Positions 51,111-60,747 of a DNA stretch of 64,000 nucleotides are shown in pieces; the stretch's first letter is position 1; each line of letters begins with the position of its first letter. The notes under the pieces are model-generated. The model was not told the DNA's origin, did not search any database, and saw only the letters and a program-made list of their open reading frames with translations. Both the position numbers and the translations under genes were made by a program. The stretch spans positions 1-64,000 of the forward strand of contig DKAJ01000001.1 in assembly GCA_002448815.1 (NCBI GenBank), read 5' to 3'. This stretch comes from Micavibrio sp. UBA6929. Lineage in GTDB: Bacteria > Pseudomonadota > Alphaproteobacteria > Micavibrionales > Micavibrionaceae.

Positions 51111-52535
51111 TTAGGTTTCTATTTTAGCAATGCGCAGTAAGTTTGTTGAGCCAGAAACGCCAAATGGAACGCCTGCTGTCATGACAAAGCGTGCGCCTTC
51201 CTCGGCAATCCCAAGGGATTTTGCGATTTTTGCAGCATGGCGCGCAGGGCCAGTGAAGTCTTCTTCGATTGTTTCGGGCGCGTAAACGGCCTGCACACCA
51301 TAGGATACACTCATGCGGTGCGCGACTGTTAAATCAGGTGTAAGGCATAAGATAGGAACGCGCGGTCTTTGGCGCGCCATGCGAAGCGCCGTTGATCCTG
51401 AGCGCGTATAGGTCACAATGAAATCGGCATCGACATCCTCGGCAACCAGATGCGCAGCAGCAGTAATCGCATCTGATGGGCTGCCGAGCGTTTCAGGTTC
51501 GCTAAGCTCCATCATTTGTTCGTATAAATCGTCATTTTCGCTGTAGCGGCAAATGCGGTCCATAATCTGCACTGCGCGCACAGGGTAATCTCCTGCGGCA
51601 GTTTCGGCCGACAGCATCACGGCATCTGCACCATCGTAAACGGCCGTGGCAACGTCGGAGGCTTCGGCGCGGGTAGGGCGCGGCGCATCAATCATGGATT
51701 CGAGCATCTGCGTTGCAACAACAACGGGCTTTCCCGTTTCGCGGACATGTCTTACGATATGCTTTTGCACGGAAGGAACGCGCTCTGGCGCGATTTCAAC
51801 GCCTAAATCACCGCGTGCGATCATAACGCCATCGGCAAGCTCGACAATCTCGACAAGGTGATCAATGGCAGACGGCTTTTCTAATTTCACCATCAGCGCC
51901 GCGCGGCCATCAATTAAATTACGTGCCTCGCGCACATCCGCAGGTGTTTGCACAAAGCTTTGCGCGATCCAGTCAACGCCCATATCAAGGGCGACTTTTA
52001 AATCGGCTTTGTCTTTATCGGTTAACGCCGCAAGCGGTATTACCGCGTCAGGGACGTTAAGGCCTTTTTTGTTTGAAAGTTTTGTGCCAGCCTCAATCTC
52101 AGTTTCGACATAATCATCACCAGCCTTAGTAATGCGTGCGCGCACTTTACCATCATCAAGAAAAATCTGTCTGCCCGCGGTTAAAACGCCAAGTACCTCA
52201 GGATGCGGTAATTGTACGCGCGTTTCATCACCAGGCGCGTCGCTAAGGTCAAAGCGAAATGTTTGCCCCGCCTTCAGCGCAATAGAGCCGTCAGCAAAGG
52301 ACCCAATGCGTAATTTAGGCCCTTGCATATCGGCGAGGATACCAACATGTAAGCTTAATTTTTGGGCGATATCACGAATGAGTTTCGCGTTACGGCGATG
52401 CGTGTCGTGATCGCCATGCGAAAAATTCAGGCGAAAAACATTCACGCCAGTTTCGATTAAGGATTGAATTGTTTCAGGATTATCGCTCGCGGGGCCCAAC
52501 GTAGCGACAATTTTGGTGCGTCGAGGCTCAGTCAT
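51111..52535 (-). CDS. pyk: Pyruvate kinase
   Basis: VFRLNFSHGD near residue 34, DMQGPKLRIG, LVEIVELADGVMIARGDLG near residues 230-250 and RPTRAEASDVATAVYDG are the pyruvate kinase motifs. It converts phosphoenolpyruvate and ADP to pyruvate and ATP. Length of 474 fits the family. It lies just upstream of metE on the same strand. Confidence 0.95.
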   Translation of the reverse strand: MTEPRRTKIVATLGPASDNPETIQSLIETGVNVFRLNFSHGDHDTHRRNAKLIRDIAQKLSLHVGILADMQGPKLRIGSFADGSIALKAGQTFRFDLSDAPGDETRVQLPHPEVLGVLTAGRQIFLDDGKVRARITKAGDDYVETEIEAGTKLSNKKGLNVPDAVIPLAALTDKDKADLKVALDMGVDWIAQSFVQTPADVREARNLIDGRAALMVKLEKPSAIDHLVEIVELADGVMIARGDLGVEIAPERVPSVQKHIVRHVRETGKPVVVATQMLESMIDAPRPTRAEASDVATAVYDGADAVMLSAETAAGDYPVRAVQIMDRICRYSENDDLYEQMMELSEPETLGSPSDAITAAAHLVAEDVDADFIVTYTRSGSTALRMARQRPRVPILCLTPDLTVAHRMSVSYGVQAVYAPETIEEDFTGPARHAAKIAKSLGIAEEGARFVMTAGVPFGVSGSTNLLRIAKIET

Positions 52536-52640
52536 ATCACCATCATATCACAAAAATAGGTAAATGAATGGGAAAAGAATAATCAAATCGAAAAGAAGGG
52601 ATGTGCGTAATAAAAATGCGTAAAATCAGCGCGGACAGAG

Positions 52641-52679
52641 AAAAACGCACCCTGCGGCCGTGATGGCGAGGGTGCGTTT
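52641..52679 (-). terminator. Terminator after the second YceI gene
   Basis: A perfect 11-bp stem (52643-52653 with 52669-52679) is followed on the minus strand by TTTTT. It lies 35 bp after the YceI stop codon. Confidence 0.88.
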
Positions 52680-52713
52680 GAAAAGCTATATATAGCAGAT
52701 GTTCCGGCTAAAT

Positions 52714-53331
52714 TTACTCGACAGCAGGAATTTTTGTGATGGCTGGCGCTGTATAGGCGGCTTCTGCTTCGATGGAAATTTCAACCTCGTCTGATACATT
52801 AGGAACATACATTGAAATTCCAAAGTCAGAGCGTTTCAAAACGATGCTACCGCTAAAGCCTGCCGTTTTCTTTTCTGAAATGGGGTTAATGCCAATTTTG
52901 TTCAGTGTCATGTCAAGTGTTACAGGCTTTGTGACGCCATGAAGGGTTAGGTCACCTGTTACTTTCGCGGTTGTTTCGCCAGTGACCTCAACAGCCGTGC
53001 TTTTAAAAGTGGCAGTCGGGAAGTTTTCGACATCTAAAAAGTCTGAACTTTTCAAGTGCGCATCAAATTTCTCAATGCCTGTAACCAAATCGGTTGTATC
53101 AATCACAACCTCAACAGAGCTGTTCTCAGGGGCGTCTTCGTCAAGGATGAGCTCGCCGCTGGTAAGGCCGAAACGACCAGAAGGCTTGGAAAAACCAAAA
53201 TGTTCGGCCTTCCAAAGAATATTCGTGTGCGTTGGATCAAAGTTATAACTCTCAGGCGCGGCGTTCGCGACCTGAACACCACCCATTAAAAGTGCACTGG
53301 CGAGTGATAAGGTTAAGAATTTATTATGCAT
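52714..53331 (-). CDS. YceI family periplasmic protein (second copy)
   Basis: A signal peptide ending in NAAPES precedes a YceI barrel (SYNFDPTHTNILWKAEHFGF, VENFPTATFKSTAVEV, LTLHGVTKPVTLDMTL). It is a paralogue of the protein at 13986 but stands alone with its own terminator and without a cytochrome b561 partner. Function is probably isoprenoid or lipid binding in the periplasm. Confidence 0.88.
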   Translation of the reverse strand: MHNKFLTLSLASALLMGGVQVANAAPESYNFDPTHTNILWKAEHFGFSKPSGRFGLTSGELILDEDAPENSSVEVVIDTTDLVTGIEKFDAHLKSSDFLDVENFPTATFKSTAVEVTGETTAKVTGDLTLHGVTKPVTLDMTLNKIGINPISEKKTAGFSGSIVLKRSDFGISMYVPNVSDEVEISIEAEAAYTAPAITKIPAVE

Positions 53332-53575
53332 AAAAAGAGTCCTCTTTTATTTTGTGGGCGTGCGCAAATGCGCTTTATGTTACGTTTGCATAAACAATAT
53401 AGATGACTTTGCGAAATTGTGTAGTGTTAAAATATAAAAATATGATTGCATCAAATATTTCGTAATATAATTACAAAGTATTGCGATGCATGTATTGACA
53501 TATTATTTTTGTCAGGGTAAACCAATCTTATATTCAAAATTATGATAATAAAACTCGAGTACAGGAGAGGGCATA

Positions 53576-55615
53576 ATGGTCGTAGAGCCACAATCACAGA
53601 CAAGGGTCGAAGAAAAAACGCATTCACATAACTTGAAAAAATTTGCTGAAGCTTTTTCAGAGGCATACGGCAAGAAGTCAGATGCAGAAAAAGACTTTCT
53701 TACATATTTGCAGGCCTATCTGGATAACAGTGATCAGGTCGCACCATCTGCAGCAAAGCGATTGCTCAATAGCCTAGGGCAAGCAAAAGTATACAGCACC
53801 AATGGTGCGCAAGTCGTTTCGCTAGCGGAGAATGGAATGAAATCGGTTGAGGATTTAAACGATCCAGATTTCGACAAAGCGCGTTTCTCACGTTTGTATG
53901 GCCGCAGCCAAATTACGCAATATGACGCCTTTGACGGCATATACGGCATGGAAGAGCCTCTCAATAAAGTGATTGATTTTATTAAGGCATCGTCACAAGG
54001 TCTCGAAGAGAAAAATCAGATTTTATGCCTTGTTGGCCCGCCGGCCAGCGGTAAAACAACATTGGTTGAGCGCTTGAAAGAGCACATGGAAACACAGCCA
54101 TTTGATTATATTGCAGGCTCGCCATCGCATGAGCATCCTTTGGCGATTTTAAACACGTCAATTGGCAAACAATTATTGAAACAGCACGGCATTAATATTC
54201 CAGGTCTTGACGAATATAAGCCCTCGTCTTGGCTTGAGGAGAAGCTCAAAGAAAAGAAAGGTAAGCTGCAGGACTTTAAGATCGTCAGTGCATACCCGTC
54301 ACAGCGCCATAAATTAGCGCTTGCTAAAGTTGAGGCAGGGAATAATCAAACCGCTGTTCAGCAATTAGAAAGCGCCCTCACGCACGGCAATAACGGTATC
54401 TTAGACCTGAGCGAAGTGATGAAGTGGCCTGAAAATGAAATCGAGGCCTTGCAAAAATTACTGAATGTCACGCAAAGCCATGAATACCAATCGAAGGATG
54501 GAACAGCGCCGTTTAATGGTGTGATTATCGTTCAGGCAAATTGGGAAGAATGGAATAAGTTCTGCAATAATGACAAATTTAAGGCGCTGCGTGATCGTAT
54601 GTGCATGGTAAAAATGCCCTATGTGTTGCGCTCTGACGCCGAGGTGAACGTCTATCAAGACGCTATCGCTAACAGTGACCTTAGCAAAGCGCCCCTTGCG
54701 CCGCATACATTAACAATGTTGGCCGACTTTGTGGTTGCCAGCCGCATGAGCCGAGCAAAAGGACAAAGATTTGATATGCTGCAAAAGGTCCATGCATATA
54801 ATGGCGATGAAGTAGATCGGGTCGAAAAAATAACAGGCGACGAAAGTGAGCTAGTTGATGCGCTGAAATACTACAAAGATCTAGCGCAAACAAAAGAAGG
54901 CGCTGATCCAGAGGGCTTTAGCGGCATTTCAACGCGTGATTCATTGAAACTTTTAGGGCGTATTTTTAATGCCAACGCAGTCGCGCCCGAGGCTGATCCG
55001 CTTATCGTTTTAGAAACACTGGAAGCCTTCACATCCGAGCAAAAAAACACAAACCTTAAAAATCAATGGCATAATTTGATTACACAATTAAAGGATGAAT
55101 ATCGCAAAAAATTAGAGCATGACCTGAAAACGGCATGCGTTCCCGGCTACGAGGCTGTCGGTCAAGAAGAGTATGATAAGTATGTTAATTATCTGAACCA
55201 TTTGGAAGAAAGACCTGGTGAGATGTATAAAGATGGTGAAACGACTAAAAGCCCTGAAGAACTAGAGAAAGAACTGCGCGACATTGAAAGTCACATTCAA
55301 ATCATGCAGGGCAAAAAACCTGATGAATGGAAGGCGTTCAGAGGCACAATATTACAAAACGAATTGCGCTATCGCAGTGTAAATAGTCAAGCACATAAAG
55401 GATGGAAGACTGTTCCTGCCCTTTTCCAAGCCATTGAAAGCAAGATTTTGATGACGGATAAAGAGATGGAAAGCATTATTCGTCAGGGGGCAGATGCAAC
55501 GAACGAAGGTATCGCTCGTCACAAAAAATTTGTAGAAGAAATGCTTTTAAAAGGGTATTCGCAGCGCCAAGTCCACAAAACGGCACGATTTTTCCTAGGT
55601 AATGAGCCTAAATAA
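53576..55615 (+). CDS. PrkA-type AAA+ serine protein kinase
   Basis: The N-terminal half is the PrkA AAA domain with Walker A GPPASGKTTLVERL near residue 152 and a characteristic DYIAGSPSHEHPLAILN. The C-terminal half (about 400-679) is the PrkA kinase-like region (PF06798). PrkA/YeaG acts in stress and starvation responses. Usually it neighbours yeaH and spoVR genes; neither is present here, only a small unknown gene. The upstream 240 bp is AT-rich and holds TTGACA near 53494 but no clear -10. Confidence 0.86.
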   Translation: MVVEPQSQTRVEEKTHSHNLKKFAEAFSEAYGKKSDAEKDFLTYLQAYLDNSDQVAPSAAKRLLNSLGQAKVYSTNGAQVVSLAENGMKSVEDLNDPDFDKARFSRLYGRSQITQYDAFDGIYGMEEPLNKVIDFIKASSQGLEEKNQILCLVGPPASGKTTLVERLKEHMETQPFDYIAGSPSHEHPLAILNTSIGKQLLKQHGINIPGLDEYKPSSWLEEKLKEKKGKLQDFKIVSAYPSQRHKLALAKVEAGNNQTAVQQLESALTHGNNGILDLSEVMKWPENEIEALQKLLNVTQSHEYQSKDGTAPFNGVIIVQANWEEWNKFCNNDKFKALRDRMCMVKMPYVLRSDAEVNVYQDAIANSDLSKAPLAPHTLTMLADFVVASRMSRAKGQRFDMLQKVHAYNGDEVDRVEKITGDESELVDALKYYKDLAQTKEGADPEGFSGISTRDSLKLLGRIFNANAVAPEADPLIVLETLEAFTSEQKNTNLKNQWHNLITQLKDEYRKKLEHDLKTACVPGYEAVGQEEYDKYVNYLNHLEERPGEMYKDGETTKSPEELEKELRDIESHIQIMQGKKPDEWKAFRGTILQNELRYRSVNSQAHKGWKTVPALFQAIESKILMTDKEMESIIRQGADATNEGIARHKKFVEEMLLKGYSQRQVHKTARFFLGNEPK

Positions 55616-55659
55616 ACCTGCAAATTGTGATTGCGAAAACTGTCGGTAATAGAGCTGAT

Positions 55660-55902
55660 TTAAGAGTATTCGTTGTCCCCATCGATAAGATAACGGAGCT
55701 CGCGCGTGAGATCTTCAATGCTATGCTTTTCAATTTGTCGCTTGGCTTGCTCGGTGGCAGAGCTTTGCTTTTTTCGCATAAGTTCCGCAATATGCTGAAT
55801 AGTATCTTCGCCTAAATGCTCCCGCGCGGCGCGGGCATTTTCAATGGCTTGCGCGCGTAGCTCCTCGATCGAGGGCTTATTTTTGTCTTTTGATCCAAAC
55901 AT
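55660..55902 (-). CDS. Small charged helical protein, unknown
   Basis: This 80-residue, mostly helical protein is rich in Glu, Lys, Arg and Ala (ELRAQAIENARAAREHLGED). No family is recognised. Codon use and length suggest a real gene. It converges with prkA, and lies downstream of no obvious operon. Confidence 0.5.
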   Translation of the reverse strand: MFGSKDKNKPSIEELRAQAIENARAAREHLGEDTIQHIAELMRKKQSSATEQAKRQIEKHSIEDLTRELRYLIDGDNEYS

Positions 55903-55967
55903 TCCCTATCATACCGCGCCAATCGTTAAGATAGGGTTATAGCGCATAACCACGTATGGGGATTCCC

Positions 55968-58361
55968 TTAATTTCGCAGAGGCTTACCCTTGGTCAGCAT
56001 ATGTTCGATGCGGGCATAAGTCCCTTCATTGTGGAGGAGCTTCATAAACTCGCTGCGCTCCAGCTTAATCAGGTCATCTTCACTGATCGGCGCTGTCCAG
56101 TCGCCGTTCTCGCCGCCGCTAAGGACGCTGGCAAGATGGCCGCTAACTACGCCGTCATAGGGCGTTGCTTTGCCTGATTTTTGCAAGTCCTTAACCGCCA
56201 TGTCTAGGGCGAGTTTTCCGCTTGGCCCAGGCAGGCGAATATCAGTGCGTTTTTCTGGCGGGGTATAACCATCCACCAGTGCCAGTGCCTGCGCCTTCGC
56301 ATCAAACAGCAAGCGATCACGGTTCATGGTAATGCCGTCGCGCGCACGGAAATATCCGATTTCTTTGGCCTCAGCCGCCGATTTGGCAACGGTTGCCATT
56401 GCAATGGTTTCAAACGCGCCGCGCACTGCGCCCATCGGCGTTTTATCAGGCGCAAACCACGTAGAGGCCCCTTCGGCCTTGGCACTGTCTGCGGCGAATT
56501 TTTCGGCCTCGCGCTCTTGCAGGCGTAAGATCATCTCCTTGCATCCTCCCCAACCAGGGATCAAACCAACACCAACCTCAACAAGGCCAGTATAGGTTTC
56601 AGCGTGTGCCTGAACGCGGTCAGAGGCTAGCAAAATTTCGCACCCGCCGCCCAGTGCCATGCCAGATGGCGCACTGACGACAGGGAAATCGCAGAACTTT
56701 AAGGTGGTAAAGACCTCTTGCCCGCGGGCGATAAAGGCCTCAACCTGAGGCCACATGGCAATGTTAATCATAAACATCGCAAGCCCCAAATTCGCACCTG
56801 CCGAGAAATGCGAGGCCTCGTTATAAATCACAAGCGCTTTATAATCGTCTGATGTTTCAATCGTTTTAACGGTTTTGTCCAGCAGGTTAAAGATATCCTC
56901 GTCAAAGGTATTCATTTTCGATGTGTGTTCGAAACACAAAACGCCATCACCAATATCCCATACTTTCGCGGACCCGTTTTTCAGTACAGGATCAGCGGTG
57001 AGCTTGATATCACTCAGCAGTAAAACACCATCAGGGCGCACGATGTCATGATACGCGCCGTCAGTACCGAAATATTGCTGCTTGCCGCCATCAATGCGGT
57101 AGAACGTACCATCGCCAACTTTCTCAAGGATGTCTGGCACGGCGATGCCTTCGTCTTTTAGCTGCGCGGCAAACCACGCAGGGCCAAGCGCATCAATCAT
57201 CGCAAATGGCCCTTGCTTCCAGTTATAGCCAAGCTTCATGCCTTCATCGATGTCATAGACGCTTTCGGCAATTTCACCAACCAACGCCGCCGCGTAGGCT
57301 AGCGTTTGTTTCAGAACATTCCATGCATATTGCCCGCCTTCATCCTCGGCAGTGACAACGGCCTTGAGGCCTTTTTTACCTGCACTGATCGAGGGCAGGG
57401 AAGGTTTATCCGCCTTGGCGTACTGGCCTTCGTTAAAGCTGCTTGCATCAATGCTGAGTGCTTGCTTCTCTTTCTTGCCATCGGTGCGGTCAAGACGATA
57501 AAAGCCGCCCTTACCCTTGCGCCCGGTATAGCCCGCATCAATCATGTCATGGATAAAGGCATGGTCGATAAATAAATCGCGATATGCATCATCCTTTGGC
57601 AGGGTCGAAAGCAGCGAGTCTGACAATTTCGGCATCAAATCAATGCCCACCAAATCAATCAGGCCAAACACGCCCGTTTTGGGGATGCCGCAAGGCTTGC
57701 TCATCACCGCGTCGGCAATCTCAACCGAAATGCCGGCTTTTACGGCCTCGTTTACGCCTGCCGTTAACCAGAAGACGCCCAAACGGTTGGCGATAAATCC
57801 CGGCGTGTCAAAGCATTCCACAATGCCTTTACCCAGTTGAATGTCACAGAAATCGCGCACCACCTGCACGGCGTCCGCGCGTGTGTCTTTGCCGATGACA
57901 AGCTCCAGCAAACGCATATAACGCGGCGGATTGAAAAAGTGCGTAATCAAAAAGTCTTTGGCAAAATCATCGCCTTGGCCTTCGACCAGATTATGCAGCG
58001 GAATCGTCGATGTGTTTGACGAAATGATGGAGCCTTTTTTGCGGTGCTTATTCAGCTTCGCATAGGTTTCATGCTTAACCTTTAGGTCTTCTAAAACAAC
58101 CTCGACAATCCAGTCACAATCCGCCAGCAATTCAAGATCATCATCCAAATTCCCGCATGTAATCAGCTTGGCGTTTTTCTTGCTCATAAACGGGGCAGGG
58201 TCAGTTTTTAACATGCGCGCAACCGCGTCTGATGCCAAATCCCTGTCTGGCAGTTTAATATCCAACAACACAACCGGCACGCCAGCATTGGCGATTTGCG
58301 CGGCAATGCCGCTGCCCATTACGCCTGATCCAATAACGGCAACTTTGTTAATTGATGTCAT
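55968..58361 (-). CDS. 3-hydroxyacyl-CoA dehydrogenase / enoyl-CoA hydratase fusion (FadN-like)
   Basis: The dehydrogenase part comes first: VIGSGVMGSGIAAQIANAG binds NAD and ITHFFNPPRYMRLLELV holds the catalytic His. The enoyl-CoA hydratase part (about residues 465-640) carries SGMALGGGCEILLASDR and VGVGLIPGWGG. This order is opposite to E. coli FadB and matches FadN-type enzymes. It catalyses the two middle steps of beta-oxidation and is co-transcribed with the thiolase, with the Abi-alpha-like gene between them. Confidence 0.9.
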   Translation of the reverse strand: MTSINKVAVIGSGVMGSGIAAQIANAGVPVVLLDIKLPDRDLASDAVARMLKTDPAPFMSKKNAKLITCGNLDDDLELLADCDWIVEVVLEDLKVKHETYAKLNKHRKKGSIISSNTSTIPLHNLVEGQGDDFAKDFLITHFFNPPRYMRLLELVIGKDTRADAVQVVRDFCDIQLGKGIVECFDTPGFIANRLGVFWLTAGVNEAVKAGISVEIADAVMSKPCGIPKTGVFGLIDLVGIDLMPKLSDSLLSTLPKDDAYRDLFIDHAFIHDMIDAGYTGRKGKGGFYRLDRTDGKKEKQALSIDASSFNEGQYAKADKPSLPSISAGKKGLKAVVTAEDEGGQYAWNVLKQTLAYAAALVGEIAESVYDIDEGMKLGYNWKQGPFAMIDALGPAWFAAQLKDEGIAVPDILEKVGDGTFYRIDGGKQQYFGTDGAYHDIVRPDGVLLLSDIKLTADPVLKNGSAKVWDIGDGVLCFEHTSKMNTFDEDIFNLLDKTVKTIETSDDYKALVIYNEASHFSAGANLGLAMFMINIAMWPQVEAFIARGQEVFTTLKFCDFPVVSAPSGMALGGGCEILLASDRVQAHAETYTGLVEVGVGLIPGWGGCKEMILRLQEREAEKFAADSAKAEGASTWFAPDKTPMGAVRGAFETIAMATVAKSAAEAKEIGYFRARDGITMNRDRLLFDAKAQALALVDGYTPPEKRTDIRLPGPSGKLALDMAVKDLQKSGKATPYDGVVSGHLASVLSGGENGDWTAPISEDDLIKLERSEFMKLLHNEGTYARIEHMLTKGKPLRN

Positions 58362-59079
58362 GATGTGGTTCCTTGTGGTTTGATGTTAAGCATACCTCTA
58401 GAAATGTACTCCCATAGGGAGAAATTTTTGCCCAGAGAGAGTGGTTTGTGGCACTCTTTGCAGATTCTTTTGTAGTTAATAATGTTTGAAGTGAAATCAA
58501 ATTTAATTTGCTCAATAGGAGTGCGCTAGTTAGTTGTGTATTGTTGTGTATATCAGTGTGAGGAATAGGGTATGCTACCCCAGATTTTTGATGTTCTTGG
58601 ATGTCGATTGGTGTGTTCGCAAAGCCGAAAGCTTTTTGGTTGAGTATCAGGATTTCATTTTCAGGGTTGTTTTGCTTGAATGTCGCTCTATGTATGCAAA
58701 GCAACAGCTCGACTGAATTTCTATCAAGTTCTTTAAGTGAATGAATAAAATGGGAGTGGCTTTCTTGCTTGATTTCAGAATGTAATAAAGCTGCCCACAT
58801 GTCTTGTATAGATGGGTCATCTTCATAAGAGGCCTCTTGGATAAAACGGGCCATAAATTTTTTAGAAATTGGATGTGTATTTAGAAAATCATATTTGTCG
58901 CACAATTGATTATGCTTTTCCATTATGGAACAAACATTGACGAGCCTATAGTATGAAATACTGTCAGATAAGATAGATAAACCTATAGAAAAGGGCTCTA
59001 ACGCCCTTTTAGTTGCGCATAGTATATCGTTTAATTGCTTTTCTGAAACCTCTGTGTTCACGTTGAAAGAAATTGGCAT
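58348..59079 (-). CDS. DUF4393 (Abi-alpha-like) protein
   Basis: The central segment MARFIQEASYEDDPSIQDMWAALL and following SHFIHSLKELDRNSVELLL match the pattern of DUF4393/Abi_alpha (PF14337): damaged-looking helix pairs ending in a ...LS/L..LL motif. The family was named from an abortive infection protein, but its mechanism is unknown. ATG 59079 overlaps the thiolase stop (TAATG), and the end overlaps the FadN-like gene by 14 bp. It is clearly more AT-rich than both neighbours, suggesting later insertion into the operon. The family call is from recalled pattern only. Confidence 0.55.
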   Translation of the reverse strand: MPISFNVNTEVSEKQLNDILCATKRALEPFSIGLSILSDSISYYRLVNVCSIMEKHNQLCDKYDFLNTHPISKKFMARFIQEASYEDDPSIQDMWAALLHSEIKQESHSHFIHSLKELDRNSVELLLCIHRATFKQNNPENEILILNQKAFGFANTPIDIQEHQKSGVAYPIPHTDIHNNTQLTSALLLSKLNLISLQTLLTTKESAKSATNHSLWAKISPYGSTFLEVCLTSNHKEPHHDIN

Positions 59080-60206
59080 TAAATCGCCTCCAAGACCGTG
59101 GCGACGCCTTGGCCGCCGCCAATGCACATGGTGGCAAGGGCGTATTTCTTGCCCTCACGTTTCAGCAAGGATGCGGCCTTACCAGTGATGCGCGCGCCCG
59201 ATGTACCCAGCGGGTGACCAAGCGCAATTGCGCCGCCGTCGATGTTAACCTTGGCAATGTCGATATTCAGTTCTTTGATCACGGCAAGACTTTGCGCGGC
59301 AAAGGCCTCGTTAAGCTCAAAAATATCAATATCGGCCAGTGTAATGCCTGCGCGCTCCAGCGCTTTGTGCGTGGCGGGAACAGGGCCAATGCCCATGATC
59401 TCGGCCGCACATCCTGCAACGGCAACGGATTTAATCCGCGCCAGTTTATTCAGGCCATGTTTGTCGGCGTAGTCTTCGCTGCACACTAGAACTGCGGCGC
59501 TGCCATCTGTGAGAGGGGATGCCGTGCCTGCGGTGACGCTGCCATCCTTATCAAAGGCGGGTTTTAGACCTGATAGCGCCTCGACCGAGCTATCCGCGCG
59601 GATTGTGCCATCCGTTGTGACATCGCCAATGGCAATGATTTCATCGTCAAATGATCCTGCCTCGGCGGCTTTAGCGGCCTTTTTGTGGCTCTCCACGGCA
59701 AACTCTTCTTGTTGCGTGCGGCTGATGTCGTATTTCTTGGCAAGGTTTTCTGCGGTCTCGCCCATGCCTATATAGGCCTGCGGGTACGCCGCGTAAATGG
59801 CAGGGTTTGGCATAGGATTAAATCCGCCCATTGGGATGCGTGACATGCTTTCCACGCCTGCCGCGATAAAGGCCGCGCCCGCATTCATTTGAATGGCGCC
59901 TGCCGCAATATGTATGGATGTCATGGATGACCCGCAAAAGCGGTTAACCGTTGCGCCTGCAACGCCAATCGGCAGGCCGGCATGCCCCGCCACTAGGCGC
60001 GCAATGTTAAAGCCTTGCTCAGCCTCAGGAAAGGCACATCCCATGAGTAAATCTTCGATGTCTTCGCCTTGTACGCCGCTGCTTTCGACCAAGGCACGCA
60101 CAACATGCGCCGCCATATCGTCGGGGCGAGCTTTGGCCAGTGCACCCTTGTTCGCGAAATGCATCGGCGAGCGTTTAAAGCCACATATAACAACAGATTT
60201 TTCCAT
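59079..60206 (-). CDS. Acetyl-CoA acyltransferase (thiolase)
   Basis: Catalytic Cys lies in NRFCGSSMTSIH near residue 92, His in GGAIALGHPLGTSGAR, and the second Cys in ATMCIGGGQGVA. Length of 375 residues is slightly short for FadA/FadI but complete. It cleaves 3-ketoacyl-CoA in the last step of beta-oxidation. Start ATG 60206 is chosen because the conserved domain begins at VVICGFKRSP. It is first in the operon with the DUF4393 and FadN-like genes. Confidence 0.92.
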   Translation of the reverse strand: MEKSVVICGFKRSPMHFANKGALAKARPDDMAAHVVRALVESSGVQGEDIEDLLMGCAFPEAEQGFNIARLVAGHAGLPIGVAGATVNRFCGSSMTSIHIAAGAIQMNAGAAFIAAGVESMSRIPMGGFNPMPNPAIYAAYPQAYIGMGETAENLAKKYDISRTQQEEFAVESHKKAAKAAEAGSFDDEIIAIGDVTTDGTIRADSSVEALSGLKPAFDKDGSVTAGTASPLTDGSAAVLVCSEDYADKHGLNKLARIKSVAVAGCAAEIMGIGPVPATHKALERAGITLADIDIFELNEAFAAQSLAVIKELNIDIAKVNIDGGAIALGHPLGTSGARITGKAASLLKREGKKYALATMCIGGGQGVATVLEAI

Positions 60207-60349
60207 GAAGATTGTCCCTTTGTAATTCACACACTTTCAACCATTGTACCGCGAAGTGTGATTTGGGTCTACATTCCATTTGACAGGCACGTGAAAATCA
60301 GACATTAAGAATCAAGAATTAACGATGATTCAATCAAGGAGAAAAGTCA

Positions 60350-60721
60350 GTGAGTGCAGCAACAGATATCAGAGGCCTAAAACGCGTATGCGTTGATTGT
60401 GGTAACCGTTTTTATGACATGAATAAACGTCCTGTCGTGTGCCCCGTTTGTAATACTGAGTTCAGCCTTGATGCCAAGGTCAAATCACGCAAAGGCCGCA
60501 TTGCTGAAACGGTTGAGCCGAAAAAAGCGCCTGTTGCCAATGATGAAACTGTCGAGGCAGATGACGAAGACGAAAAGACAACAATCTCTCTGGATGAGGC
60601 TGCTGATCTGGAAGATGACGGCGAAGAAGACGAGGATCTAGGTGATCTAGACGGTTTGGCAGATCTGGATGATGAAGATCTGGATGATCTTGACGCCGTT
60701 GAAGATGACGACGAAGATTAA
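60350..60721 (+). CDS. TIGR02300 family protein (FYDLN-type)
   Basis: The N-terminus has two CxxC pairs around a FYDMNKRP motif (CVDCGNRFYDMNKRPVVC), the zinc-ribbon-like TIGR02300 signature restricted mainly to alphaproteobacteria. The C-terminal half is strongly acidic (Asp/Glu-rich). The function is unknown. It starts at GTG behind AAGGAG. Confidence 0.9.
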   Translation: MSAATDIRGLKRVCVDCGNRFYDMNKRPVVCPVCNTEFSLDAKVKSRKGRIAETVEPKKAPVANDETVEADDEDEKTTISLDEAADLEDDGEEDEDLGDLDGLADLDDEDLDDLDAVEDDDED

Positions 60722-60747
60722 GCTATAGGGCTAGCCGCCATTAAAGG

